Part shown: positions 34,890 through 43,044 of the stretch, piece after piece
How positions within the stretch are numbered: the stretch's first letter is position 1
Layout of the letters: every line of letters starts with the position of its first letter
Origin: Peribacillus sp. Bi96
GTDB taxonomy: Bacteria > Bacillota > Bacilli > Bacillales > DSM-1321
Direction of reading: 5' to 3'
Length of the DNA stretch: 64,000 nucleotides
Assembly: GCF_918698115.1 (NCBI RefSeq)
Contig: NZ_CAKKLV010000003.1
Location: 62,001 to 126,000, forward strand
Notes under the pieces: model-generated
Told to the model about the DNA's origin: nothing
Databases searched by the model: none
What the model saw: only the letters and a program-made list of their open reading frames with translations
Made by a program: the position numbers and the translations under genes

Positions 34890-36071
34890 TTAGCGAACGG
34901 GCACCACTTTTCCATCTTCAACCGCTCCCACGACAATGGTCGATGCGAATCCGCCATTTTCATCAATGGAAGGAATATCGTATATTTTTTGATCTGGCCC
35001 CATATTTGTAAGCCCATCCTGCATGTGTTCACGAATAGCCTTAGCATCATCAACACTTCCTGCAGATTTCATCGCTTCTACAAACGCATACATGGCAATA
35101 TAATTCAAACCGACTTCGGAGCTCGGATCTTCCTTATATTTTTTTTGATATTTCTCAACGAAGGCTGGCACTGCGTCTTCATCTGAATCCATCAGTGGCA
35201 GAACACCTATTGAACCTTCCAATGTTTCATATGACCCTGCAATCGGCTTCATTTGATCTAGCTTTGCCTGATCCATAATAATGAAACCACCTTTAAACCC
35301 TAACTCCCGAGCTTGCTTCGCCACTTTTGCCGTAGGTTCCGAAGCACCCCCGATAAACAGCACATCAGGATCTTTTTTCAATGCATTGGTAACAATCGTA
35401 AAGAAATCGGTTTCTTTGGCGAAATCAATGGATGAATTATAAACGACCTTCCCCCCTTGTTTTTCCCAATGTGGAAGAACCGCTTCCGTCCAGTCTTTAC
35501 CGTATTGAGAAGCGGTCGGCAATGCTGCAATTTTCTTGCCAAAATGCTTCATTGCATATGTTGTAAAAGGTTCGATATATCCTTCGTAATTCGGTGGAAT
35601 TCGAACGGTCAATGAATTTCCGCTATCGGTCACTGATGGTTCACTCGTATATGCGCCAATGATGAATTTCTCTTGTTCATTAAAGACCTGCAGTGCCAGT
35701 ACACCCCCGCTATGCGGTGTAAAAATGATTGGCGTATCATATTCCTGAATTAATCTTTTAGCATTCGCCCCTGTTTCATTTGGTAAGTATTTATCATCCA
35801 ATGATACTAAATTCAGCGTGTATTTCTTACCCTTTACATCAAACCCGCCTGCATCATTAATTTCATTGACGGCCATTTCGACACCATTCAAAGTCCGTTT
35901 CCCATATAGAGCTGCTGCCCCGCTTAATGGACCACTAAAACCAATGTTCACGACATTCTCACTTTTCCCTTTACTGCCACTGCTGGACGCGGGACTTTCT
36001 CCTTTATTGCAACCAGCCAAAACAATCATAATTAACACCAGAAAGACAAATGATACTTTCAGTTTTTTCAT
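34890..36071 (-). CDS. ABC importer substrate-binding lipoprotein (LivK-like)
   Basis: 393 residues. A lipoprotein signal with lipobox VLAGC (Cys at about residue 20) is followed by a Ser/Gly linker, so it is anchored outside the membrane. The body is a periplasmic-binding-protein type I fold: NIGFSGPLSGAAALYGKRTLNGVEMAVNEIND is typical of branched-chain amino acid or short-chain amide/urea binding proteins. It is the last gene of the five-gene importer operon. Because relics of acyl-CoA metabolism lie upstream, an aromatic or fatty acid ligand is as possible as an amino acid (inference). Confidence 0.9.
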   Translation of the reverse strand: MKKLKVSFVFLVLIMIVLAGCNKGESPASSSGSKGKSENVVNIGFSGPLSGAAALYGKRTLNGVEMAVNEINDAGGFDVKGKKYTLNLVSLDDKYLPNETGANAKRLIQEYDTPIIFTPHSGGVLALQVFNEQEKFIIGAYTSEPSVTDSGNSLTVRIPPNYEGYIEPFTTYAMKHFGKKIAALPTASQYGKDWTEAVLPHWEKQGGKVVYNSSIDFAKETDFFTIVTNALKKDPDVLFIGGASEPTAKVAKQARELGFKGGFIIMDQAKLDQMKPIAGSYETLEGSIGVLPLMDSDEDAVPAFVEKYQKKYKEDPSSEVGLNYIAMYAFVEAMKSAGSVDDAKAIREHMQDGLTNMGPDQKIYDIPSIDENGGFASTIVVGAVEDGKVVPVR

Positions 36072-36092
36072 ATATATCCCCCATTCCTATTT

Positions 36093-36800
36093 TCAGGCTC
36101 CAATATATGCTTTCTTTACTTCGTCATTGGCCAATAACTGACGTGCTGTCCCTTGAACGACAATTTCCCCATTTTCATAGACATATCCTTTATCTGCAAT
36201 TCTGAGTGCAGCATTCGCGTTTTGTTCAGCAAGCAGGATTGTGATTCCCTCACGGTTTATTTCTTCAATGACTTGAAACATCTGTTCGACAATAAGAGGT
36301 GCAAGTCCAACCGAAGGCTCATCAAGCATCAACAATTTTGGCTTGGACATCAACGCCCTTCCTATTGCCAGCATTTGCTGTTGGCCGCCGCTCAGGCTTC
36401 CGGCTTCATCTTGGTGCTTTTCTTTTAAAATAGGGAATAAATGATAGACGTATTCCAACAAACCCCTGATTTCCGCCTTGTTCTTTCGGTGAATATAGGC
36501 ACCCATTCTCAGGTTTTCCTGGACGGTCATTTGTGGAAATAGTTTACGGCCCTCTGCACACTGTACTATTCCTTCCCGTACATTCTTGTCCGGGGCCCTG
36601 CCTCCTATGGGAATGCCTTGAAAATGAATTTCTCCCTGTGACAGCTTACTGATACCGCTGATTGAACGAAAAGTCGTACTTTTTCCTGCCCCATTAGCTC
36701 CTAACAATACAACGATTTCCCCTTTGGAAACCTCGATATTCACATGTTTAATGGCAGTAAAACTCCCATAAGCCACTGCAACATCCGTTAACTTAAGCAC
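36093..36800 (-). CDS. livF: ABC transporter ATPase, LivF type
   Basis: 235 residues from the GTG at 36800, which has GGGAGG at good distance; a GTG at 36806 is too close to it. Walker A is GANGAGKSTT, the ABC signature LSGGQQQMLAIGRAL, Walker B LLMLDEPSVGLAP, and the switch His is replaced by Gln in LLAEQNAN, as is normal for LivF. It powers uptake through the LivH/LivM permeases with LivG. It overlaps the livG end slightly. Confidence 0.92.
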   Translation of the reverse strand: MLKLTDVAVAYGSFTAIKHVNIEVSKGEIVVLLGANGAGKSTTFRSISGISKLSQGEIHFQGIPIGGRAPDKNVREGIVQCAEGRKLFPQMTVQENLRMGAYIHRKNKAEIRGLLEYVYHLFPILKEKHQDEAGSLSGGQQQMLAIGRALMSKPKLLMLDEPSVGLAPLIVEQMFQVIEEINREGITILLAEQNANAALRIADKGYVYENGEIVVQGTARQLLANDEVKKAYIGA

Positions 36801-37563
36801 TCGCACTACCTCCCAAATAGGCTTTAATCACCGCTTCATTTCCGCGGATTTCCTTAGGTGTGCCCTCGGCAATTTTTTCCCCGTAATTAAGGACCATGAT
36901 GTGATCTGCCAAGTTCATGATCATATGCATTTTGTGCTCGATTAAACATACTGTCAGTCCCGATTGATTTAATTTTTTAATCAGTTCCGTCAGCCCTTCC
37001 GTTTCATCCGGGTTGATTCCGGCAGCAGGTTCATCAAGAAAGATAATTTCCGGTTCCGTTGCAAGGGCTAGGGCAATGGCTGTCCGTTTCTTTTCCTCCT
37101 GAGAGATGCTAGATACCATTCTGTCGGCCGATTTCGTCAATCCAACAATATCAAGTACTTCCATTGCCTTATCCCTGCATGCTGCTTCCTCTCGTTTTAA
37201 GCGTTTCGTTCTTAGGATGGCATCCATCAAATTGGATTTTGTTCGAAGTCTATGCCCGACAATGACATTATCCAACACGGTCGATTGATCAAACAGGCTT
37301 GTCGTTTGAAAGGTCCTTGAAATCCCAAGGCCCGCTATTTCATTGGCACGGAGCTTGGTGATGTCAATCCCTTTAAATAGCACCGTCCCTGAACTTGGTC
37401 GATGAAAGCCACTGATCAAGTTGAAAAATGTGGATTTCCCTGCACCATTCGGTCCGATGATTGCATTGATTCCTCCTTTTTCAATCATAAAATCCACATT
37501 ATTGACCGCCGCTAATCCACCAAACCGTTTTGTCAAATTCTTCGTTTCAATCAGCAAGTTCAT
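36793..37563 (-). CDS. livG: ABC transporter ATPase, LivG type
   Basis: 256 residues. Walker A is GPNGAGKSTFFN and Walker B is IIFLDEPAAGINPDE, with the LivG-typical insertion ending in GTPKEIRGNEAVIKAYLG. The ABC signature is unusual: SISQEEKKRTAIALALA instead of LSxGxQ, with Ser-Gln-Glu at the signature core. Switch His is in CLIEHKMHM. The ATG overlaps the livM stop codon and has a GGAGG site. Confidence 0.9.
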   Translation of the reverse strand: MNLLIETKNLTKRFGGLAAVNNVDFMIEKGGINAIIGPNGAGKSTFFNLISGFHRPSSGTVLFKGIDITKLRANEIAGLGISRTFQTTSLFDQSTVLDNVIVGHRLRTKSNLMDAILRTKRLKREEAACRDKAMEVLDIVGLTKSADRMVSSISQEEKKRTAIALALATEPEIIFLDEPAAGINPDETEGLTELIKKLNQSGLTVCLIEHKMHMIMNLADHIMVLNYGEKIAEGTPKEIRGNEAVIKAYLGGSASA

Positions 37564-38555
37564 CCCTCCTCTGCCTTAATGGGAAATTCTTTTCTCACCC
37601 CTGACATTTTCTTACCTTTCCGCTTGCTCTGCCAATCAAAGACGGCTCCCGTGATTCCGCGAGGATAAAAGATGATGATCAATGTAAGCAATGGACCGAA
37701 TATCAACATTCGATATTCTTGGAGGAATTGAAGGTTCTGTGAAAGGATCACAAGCAGTAATGTACCAACCAAAGGACCTGAAAGTGTTCCGATTCCACCA
37801 ACCAATAAATACATCAAAAGATCGAACATGATGGATGTGGAACCAATATCAGGCCCAATGAAACGAATGAATGAAGCATACAAGGCACCTGCCAGCCCAG
37901 CGAAAAATGTGGATAGGACAAATGCGGTCAACTTATTCTTCATTGTCGATATACCAATCGTTTGAGCGAGGTCCTCGCTGTTCCTGATGGCCATGTAAGT
38001 CCTGCCTGTCAACGAGCGGATAATTCGATAGACGATTAAAATGACGGCAAGCAAGAAAATGAGGACTAGATAATATTGTGAAGCAGCAGTTTCAAATGTG
38101 ATGGGACCGATATTTCCAGGAGCAGGGATGCCGATCAATCCTCTTACACCCTCTGTAAGCCCCTCCCATTTATCGATGACCAGATAGATGATGTAACCCA
38201 CACAAAGGGTATATATCGCGAAAAAGTGTTCCTTTGTCCTTAATGCGATCAAACCGATTAAAAAACCAATGGCACAGGTGATTAAACAGGCTCCAACAAG
38301 TGCCAGCCAAAAGTTCATTCCCGTTTTAACCGTCAGCAGGCCGAGCGAATATGCCCCAATTGCAAAAAATCCAGCATGTGCAAGTGACAGATAACCTGTA
38401 TAGCCTGATAATAAATTGATTCCATATACAGCTATCGCCCAAATGAATGAAAGTGTCAGTATGTGAAGATAATAGTCGTTTTGTGCGATGAAAGGGAATG
38501 AAAATGCAAGGATGATAAGAGCAATAAGTCCATTGCGTTTCGTTAAAATCTTCAA
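37560..38555 (-). CDS. livM: ABC transporter permease, LivM type
   Basis: 331 residues from a TTG at 38555 that directly follows GGGGGAGAGG and the livH stop codon; an open frame extends to a TTG at 38576. It is a membrane protein of 8-10 helices with LLSGYTGYLSLAHAGFFAIGAY and GGIGTLSGPLVGTLLL, typical of LivM. It forms the channel with LivH. The C-terminal tail is basic. Confidence 0.9.
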   Translation of the reverse strand: MKILTKRNGLIALIILAFSFPFIAQNDYYLHILTLSFIWAIAVYGINLLSGYTGYLSLAHAGFFAIGAYSLGLLTVKTGMNFWLALVGACLITCAIGFLIGLIALRTKEHFFAIYTLCVGYIIYLVIDKWEGLTEGVRGLIGIPAPGNIGPITFETAASQYYLVLIFLLAVILIVYRIIRSLTGRTYMAIRNSEDLAQTIGISTMKNKLTAFVLSTFFAGLAGALYASFIRFIGPDIGSTSIMFDLLMYLLVGGIGTLSGPLVGTLLLVILSQNLQFLQEYRMLIFGPLLTLIIIFYPRGITGAVFDWQSKRKGKKMSGVRKEFPIKAEEG

Positions 38556-38556
38556 G

Positions 38557-39420
38557 CTACCTCTCCCCCTTGGCAAAAAGACCTGTTGGCTTCACGGTTA
38601 ATATTACGACTAAAAGAATGAAAGCAATGATGTCTTTATAATCATTAGAAATATATGTTGCGCCAAGGCTTTCGCTGAAACCTAGAATATATCCGCCAAC
38701 GATCGCACCCGGAATGCTCCCCATCCCGCCCAGTATGATAATGACGAATGCTTTTAAGATGACTAAATGCCCCATTCCAGGAAAGACAAGGTTAATCGGT
38801 GAAGCAAGGGATGAAGCGATGGCGGCTAATCCCCCAGAAATCATGAAGGTCAGCATCGCAACTTTATTAATGTTGATTCCCACCAATGACGCACCTTCAC
38901 GGCTTTGGGACATCGCTATTATCGTTGAACCGGTATACGTTTTCTTAAGGAAGAGATAAAGTAAAACCATCACCGCAATGGCTGATACGATGATCAATAA
39001 ACGCTGAAGGGTGAATGTCAAGCCCATGATATTGACGACTTGTCCATATGGAGATGTCATTGTATGGAAGTCGGCACCCCAGACAAATTGGGCAAAAGCT
39101 TCAAGAAAAAGAAGAATGCCGATTGCTGCAATTTTATCGTGCAATGGAGGTGCCTCCCTTAACAAACGGAATACGAAACGCTCCAAGAGGACACCCAACA
39201 AGCCAACAACGATAACGGATACAAACATGGCAAGCCAGTAATTGACCCCATATAATGTCATCATCGACAATGTGATATATCCTCCTAACATATATAGGGC
39301 ACCATGCGCAAAGTTCGGGATATGCAAAATTCCATATACTAGCGTCAGTCCGAGGGCAACTAGACTATAGACGCTGCCAATCGTCAATCCATTAAAAAGC
39401 TGCTGGATCAAAATATCCAT
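38557..39420 (-). CDS. livH: ABC transporter permease, LivH type
   Basis: 287 residues, eight or so membrane helices. Family landmarks are QQLFNGLTIGSVYSLVALGL at the start, GILHIPNFAHGALYMLGGY and GGMGSIPGAIVGGYILGF. First gene of the operon. The upstream 130 bases hold no obvious -35/-10 pair; a sigma-54 promoter lies about 780 bases upstream beyond a decayed ligase gene, so the operon may once have been, or may still be, the distal part of that transcript. Confidence 0.92.
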   Translation of the reverse strand: MDILIQQLFNGLTIGSVYSLVALGLTLVYGILHIPNFAHGALYMLGGYITLSMMTLYGVNYWLAMFVSVIVVGLLGVLLERFVFRLLREAPPLHDKIAAIGILLFLEAFAQFVWGADFHTMTSPYGQVVNIMGLTFTLQRLLIIVSAIAVMVLLYLFLKKTYTGSTIIAMSQSREGASLVGININKVAMLTFMISGGLAAIASSLASPINLVFPGMGHLVILKAFVIIILGGMGSIPGAIVGGYILGFSESLGATYISNDYKDIIAFILLVVILTVKPTGLFAKGER

Positions 39421-39553
39421 TTACTTCCTCCCTGAATAATTATTTAATTTTACTTGGCCGCTCATTCACTGATTGCTTACAATCCTGTCCATATTTGGAA
39501 AGCACTCATCTTTAAGGAAACCAATTATCTTACGCTAAAACAAAGGATCTCTT

Positions 39554-40100
39554 TCAAACCATTTCTTCCTTGACCAGCTGGCGCTTTTAGTTTTACCATC
39601 TGCATTAAGCGGCAATGATTGTTTTTACATGAAATTACTAAGACACTTTATAATGGTTCAACAATCGATAACAATGACCATCTAATGCTTCTTGATCGAT
39701 AACAATTCCCTGCTTTGGGACAACAAACGCTATAACTTTACCACTTGTCCAAAGGCACTGAAGCTCACCACCTATTTATATTCATTTAAGAAGTAGCTGA
39801 TAAAGCCTTTGTGTTGATAGCGCTTTCATTTTTGATCAAGTATTTCTATTGCGCATCTTCTGGAATCCACCTATTTTCCCTTACAGTATTTAAGGGATTG
39901 AATGGTATGATGATCATTCCCAGTTTAGTTTGATCGCCGGATAATGGGCTTTTATAAATCATGATGATTTCCAAGCAGGAGGCCAATTTTATTTCCAAGC
40001 CTTATACCATGCTGCAGCAGTCCATACACATATCATTTCATTTAAGTAATGATTCGTTCTAAGATGAATGCTGACAAATCCTAAAATATCACCTCCGTGT
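39554..40100 (-). pseudogene. Decayed acyl-CoA ligase gene
   Basis: Minus-strand fragments of an AMP-forming ligase survive in several frames. Near the 5' end are LLQHGIRLGNKIGLLLGN and then MIIIPFNPLNTVRE, typical of the N-terminal domain (alignments such as VVVPINPxxTxRE). After a large deletion come VIAFVVPKQGIVIDQEAL, LLNHYKV, LPLNADGKTK and KRQLVKEEMV followed by TGA, which are the C-terminal domain and its catalytic-lysine motif. Several frameshifts and stops separate them. The 5' end is approximate. It lies between a sigma-54 promoter and livH, suggesting it was the first gene of the transporter operon. Confidence 0.75.
39815..39828 (-). promoter_or_regulatory. cre box inside the ligase relic
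   Basis: Minus-strand TGAAAGCGCTATCA matches the CcpA consensus at all fixed positions. It lies about 395 bases upstream of livH within the ligase relic. A roadblock-type cre is possible, or it may be a chance or relic site. Confidence 0.5.
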
Positions 40101-40202
40101 TGTATAGTTTTCTTTCAATTTCTCTGAATGACTGGATCGTTCAACCCTCTCACCTCGCCCTTTCTACAGAGTTATTCCGTAGAACAATTTTCCTATTATG
40201 AA

Positions 40203-40218
40203 TGCAAGTGCCGTGCCA
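40203..40218 (-). promoter_or_regulatory. Consensus sigma-54 (-24/-12) promoter
   Basis: Minus-strand TGGCAC-N5-TTGCA, with the GG and GC pairs exactly ten bases apart, matches the SigL/sigma-54 consensus perfectly. Transcription would run into the ligase relic and on to livH. The same element occurs at 53344 ahead of the intact beta-oxidation operon. Confidence 0.8.
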
Positions 40219-40427
40219 TAGTTAAAACACTATCAAAACAGCAAATTTACCAGACGTGTGAATTCATTATTGAATTGTAAAAATGAAATGAAAGGGCTCC
40301 ATATGGGTTAACCGTCATTCAATTTTGACTGAATAAAACCATTTCTGAATTAATTAGAGCATAAAAATGAAAACGGAAAATTACGGGACACTTAAGTAAG
40401 TCATTAAGCGCAAATCGACAAAAATAA

Positions 40428-40450
40428 GGGGTTACCGATAAAGTAACCCC
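40428..40450 (-). terminator. Hairpin after the regulator relic
   Basis: Perfect 8-bp stem GGGGTTAC/GTAACCCC with a 7-base loop, followed on the minus strand by TTATTTTTG. It directly follows the stop codon of the sigma-54 regulator relic and would have been its terminator. Confidence 0.65.
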
Positions 40451-40454
40451 CATA

Positions 40455-40525
40455 CTCACCTATTCTTTTCATTGACCTTTAATCGATATTTTTTAAGTTT
40501 CCTTATTGTTGCCTGGAAACTGCAT
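40455..40525 (-). pseudogene. 3' relic of a sigma-54 activator gene
   Basis: The minus strand encodes QATIRKLKKYRLKVNEKNR then stop. This is almost identical to the C-terminus of the activator at 45816 (QATIVRKLKKYRLKVSEKNR), with one codon missing; the DNA matches at most positions. It is the second helix of the Fis-type DNA-binding domain. No earlier part of the gene is seen, so it is a remnant of a paralogous activator, not a complete gene. Confidence 0.75.
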
Positions 40526-40602
40526 GTTCAAGCGGCGCTGAATTAAGGTTTTCATAAAAATTCGTTAATATAGAGTAATGGACCTCGCGAACAAAGTATG
40601 CA

Positions 40603-41526
40603 TTATAACTTTCGTAAAAAGATATTTTCAACGTTATGATTTGACCCTTTCTTCAAAACTATATTGGCTCGCCCTTTTGTCGGTAATATATTTTCAAGTA
40701 AATTCACTAAATTAATTTCTTCCCAAATTTGAGTCGCTAGCTTAATAGCATCTTCTTTAGACAAGTTTGCGAAACGACAAAAATAGGATTTGGTATCTTG
40801 AAAAGCTGTCTCTTGAAGTAGGAGAAACCTCTCGATATACCATCTTTCTATGTCCTGTACCTCAGCATCAACATAGAGTGAAAAATCAAAAAAGTCACTG
40901 ACAAATATTTGACTTTCTTTGTCCACTTGTAGAACATTAACACCTTCCACTATTAAAATATCTGGATTACAGATAGTTTGCACTTCATCCGGCAGAATAT
41001 CATACGTCAAATGTGAATAGATCGGTGCTTCCACTTTATCTTTCCCTGCTTTTACATCTCCGATAAAATTAATTAATTTTTGAGTATCATAACTTTCAGG
41101 AAACCCTTTTCTTTTCATCAGTCCTTTTTTTTCTAAAAAGTCATTTGAGTACAAAAAACCATCTGTTGTAACTAAGCCTACGTTTCTATGATTGTCCCAT
41201 CTAGATAATAGTATCTGAAGTATCCTTGCTGTTGTACTCTTCCCTACAGCAACACTCCCTGCAATTCCAATAATATAAGGTACTTTTTTAGCGTTATTTT
41301 TTAGAAAGGAAGTAGTAGCGGTATGAAGTTGCTGAGACGCTTTGACATATAAATTAATTAAACGAGTCAAGGGCAAATAAATCTCTTCTACTTCATCAAT
41401 GGATATTTCTACATTTATTCCCTTTACATTTTCTAATTCTTCTTCAGTTAAAGGAAGAGGAGCGTGATTTCGTAAAGATGCCCACTCTTTTCGATTGAAT
41501 TCAAAATAGGGAGTATAGGAACTCAT
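40603..41526 (-). CDS. coaA: Pantothenate kinase, type I (CoaA)
   Basis: 307 residues. The P-loop is [17 protein letters not shown] (around residues 88-104), followed by the CoaA landmarks [30 protein letters not shown] and [11 protein letters not shown]. It phosphorylates pantothenate in the first committed step of coenzyme A synthesis. It stands alone, between the relic region and the efflux operon. A second reason for interest is that the window is rich in CoA-ligating enzymes, but no shared control is visible. Confidence 0.95.
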   Translation of the reverse strand: MSSYTPYFEFNRKEWASLRNHAPLPLTEEELENVKGINVEISIDEVEEIYLPLTRLINLYVKASQQLHTATTSFLKNNAKKVPYIIGIAGSVAVGKSTTARILQILLSRWDNHRNVGLVTTDGFLYSNDFLEKKGLMKRKGFPESYDTQKLINFIGDVKAGKDKVEAPIYSHLTYDILPDEVQTICNPDILIVEGVNVLQVDKESQIFVSDFFDFSLYVDAEVQDIERWYIERFLLLQETAFQDTKSYFCRFANLSKEDAIKLATQIWEEINLVNLLENILPTKGRANIVLKKGSNHNVENIFLRKL

Positions 41527-41650
41527 GATTTATGTTACCTCACTTTTTAGAGTTAAGTTCATTCTTAGGAATAATTCTACACTTATCTGTTTTTTTCATT
41601 CTCACGCTTACGATTCATGTTTTTTAACGCTTTTCTATAATCTTCATCCT

Positions 41651-41947
41651 TCATAGCCAATCGACTATGTTCAAATCTTCCTGCGTCGTGTACTGGAAAC
41701 CTTGAAGGGCTTGGCGGTAGGTCTGACCGTTCATGCGCTGAACCTGCCCTTTTGAATCGGCGGTACCAATTAGAGTCTCCTCTAGAACCAATTCAGATTT
41801 GTCAGGTGAATGGATAGCTTCCTTACCAATTTCATTTATAACCGCTTCATGTGCCCCTTCTTCTTTTGAAGGTGACCAAAAATTAATTTTGAATAATCCC
41901 GCCATAACAGCCTTAGCCAATACTATACAAGCAATAATGGTCACCAT
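41651..41947 (-). CDS. Small hypothetical protein
   Basis: 98 residues; not recognised. A short hydrophobic N-terminus (IIACIVLAKAVMAGLF) could be a membrane anchor or signal, followed by an acidic region and QTYRQALQGFQYTTQED. The ATG has a good AAGGAG site that overlaps the end of the broken flavodoxin-family gene, so it is the last gene of the efflux operon. Immediately after its stop another frame reads MKDEDYRKALKNMNRKRENEKNR; a single-base frameshift near the end of the gene could join the two. Confidence 0.45.
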   Translation of the reverse strand: MVTIIACIVLAKAVMAGLFKINFWSPSKEEGAHEAVINEIGKEAIHSPDKSELVLEETLIGTADSKGQVQRMNGQTYRQALQGFQYTTQEDLNIVDWL

Positions 41948-41959
41948 CTGACCAACTCC

Positions 41960-42367
41960 TTACTGTACATATGCTAGATTTTGTGTGACTTCCGCTACAC
42001 GTTTTCCTAAAGCTCTTCCTAACTCTTGGGCTTGCTTAGGAAGCAAATCTGTACGATCAATGGTAGCTTCTAATCCTCCATGAACAGTAGCAGTGGTACA
42101 AAATACAGCCCCAATTTTGTTTATCAGCTTACCTTCTGCCCATAAAAACCCTAATTTATCAATCCAAGCTTTTTATCCAGAGCTAATCGTCCCGAAATGT
42201 CCAGGACATCCCGATACATTCGCATCATTTCTGATAGCTATTATACTTCAGATTGTTCCACATGATCGATAAACACTACTGCACCCTTCTTGAGCACCGT
42301 CTGCTAAAGAATCCGCCAGTGCCTTTGTATGTTCACCTTCGCTATCATAGACAATATAGATTTTCAT
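41960..42367 (-). pseudogene. Broken flavodoxin/NAD(P)H-quinone reductase-family gene
   Basis: The 5' part reads [28 protein letters not shown], the start of a flavodoxin-fold (WrbA-like) protein, and then hits a stop. The 3' part reads [29 protein letters not shown] and ends [22 protein letters not shown], both typical of that family. The middle is shortened and frameshifted. It follows the membrane-fusion protein gene by 42 bases in the same direction, so a quinone-reductase-like enzyme once accompanied this pump. Confidence 0.75.
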
Positions 42368-42409
42368 AAAGTTTCCACTCCTCTTCGGTGCATTCATTCC
42401 AATTTTCGT

Positions 42410-43042
42410 CTACAACGAGATTTTGATTTTAGCATTCATACCAGGAAGCACTTTGGCAGATGGATTCATAATAGAGATTTTAACAGAAACTTTTTGAGTG
42501 ACCTTCGTGAAATTGCCCGTATTTTGCTCTGGTAACGTCGAAAATACAGATTTCGTTGCATAGCCGATTTCTTCTACTTTTCCTTCGAAAGTTACATCGG
42601 TATCGCCATCAACGTTTATATCCACTGAATCACCTTTTTCAATGTCCTTTAAATCTGTTTCTTTGATGTTGGCTGTAATGAATAAATGCTTGAGGTCTGC
42701 AGCCTGGGCAAGCACTTGGCCGCCTTGTACTAACTGGTTATTACCCGTTCCATTTTTAATAATCGTTCCCCCCATGGTCGACTTTATGGAAACGGTTTGA
42801 CCTCCTTCATCAATTGTTCCTATTGTATTTCCTTTTGTAACAGATTTACCTTCTTTGATATCCCATTCTTTGAGCATACCAGAAGCTGGTGCTACAATTT
42901 GAACCATGTCTGCAGATACCTTCGCATCATCGGTTTTAACAAAGCTCTCATTTTGATAATAAAAGTAAGCACCGCCCGCTAGTAAAGCAATTATAACAAG
43001 AACCCCTAAAATATTCGCAATTATCAAACGATCTTTTCTCAT
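42410..43042 (-). CDS. HlyD/EmrA-type membrane fusion protein
   Basis: 210 residues: one N-terminal membrane helix (IIANILGVLVIIALLAGGAYFYY), then a barrel-sandwich/lipoyl-like region (VQIVAPASGMLKEWDIKEGKSVTKGNTIG) and a beta-barrel end (VLPGMNAKIKISL). The long coiled-coil hairpin of Gram-negative EmrA is missing, as usual in short Firmicute forms. It partners the MFS pump encoded two bases upstream. Confidence 0.88.
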   Translation of the reverse strand: MRKDRLIIANILGVLVIIALLAGGAYFYYQNESFVKTDDAKVSADMVQIVAPASGMLKEWDIKEGKSVTKGNTIGTIDEGGQTVSIKSTMGGTIIKNGTGNNQLVQGGQVLAQAADLKHLFITANIKETDLKDIEKGDSVDINVDGDTDVTFEGKVEEIGYATKSVFSTLPEQNTGNFTKVTQKVSVKISIMNPSAKVLPGMNAKIKISL

Positions 43043-43044
43043 AC

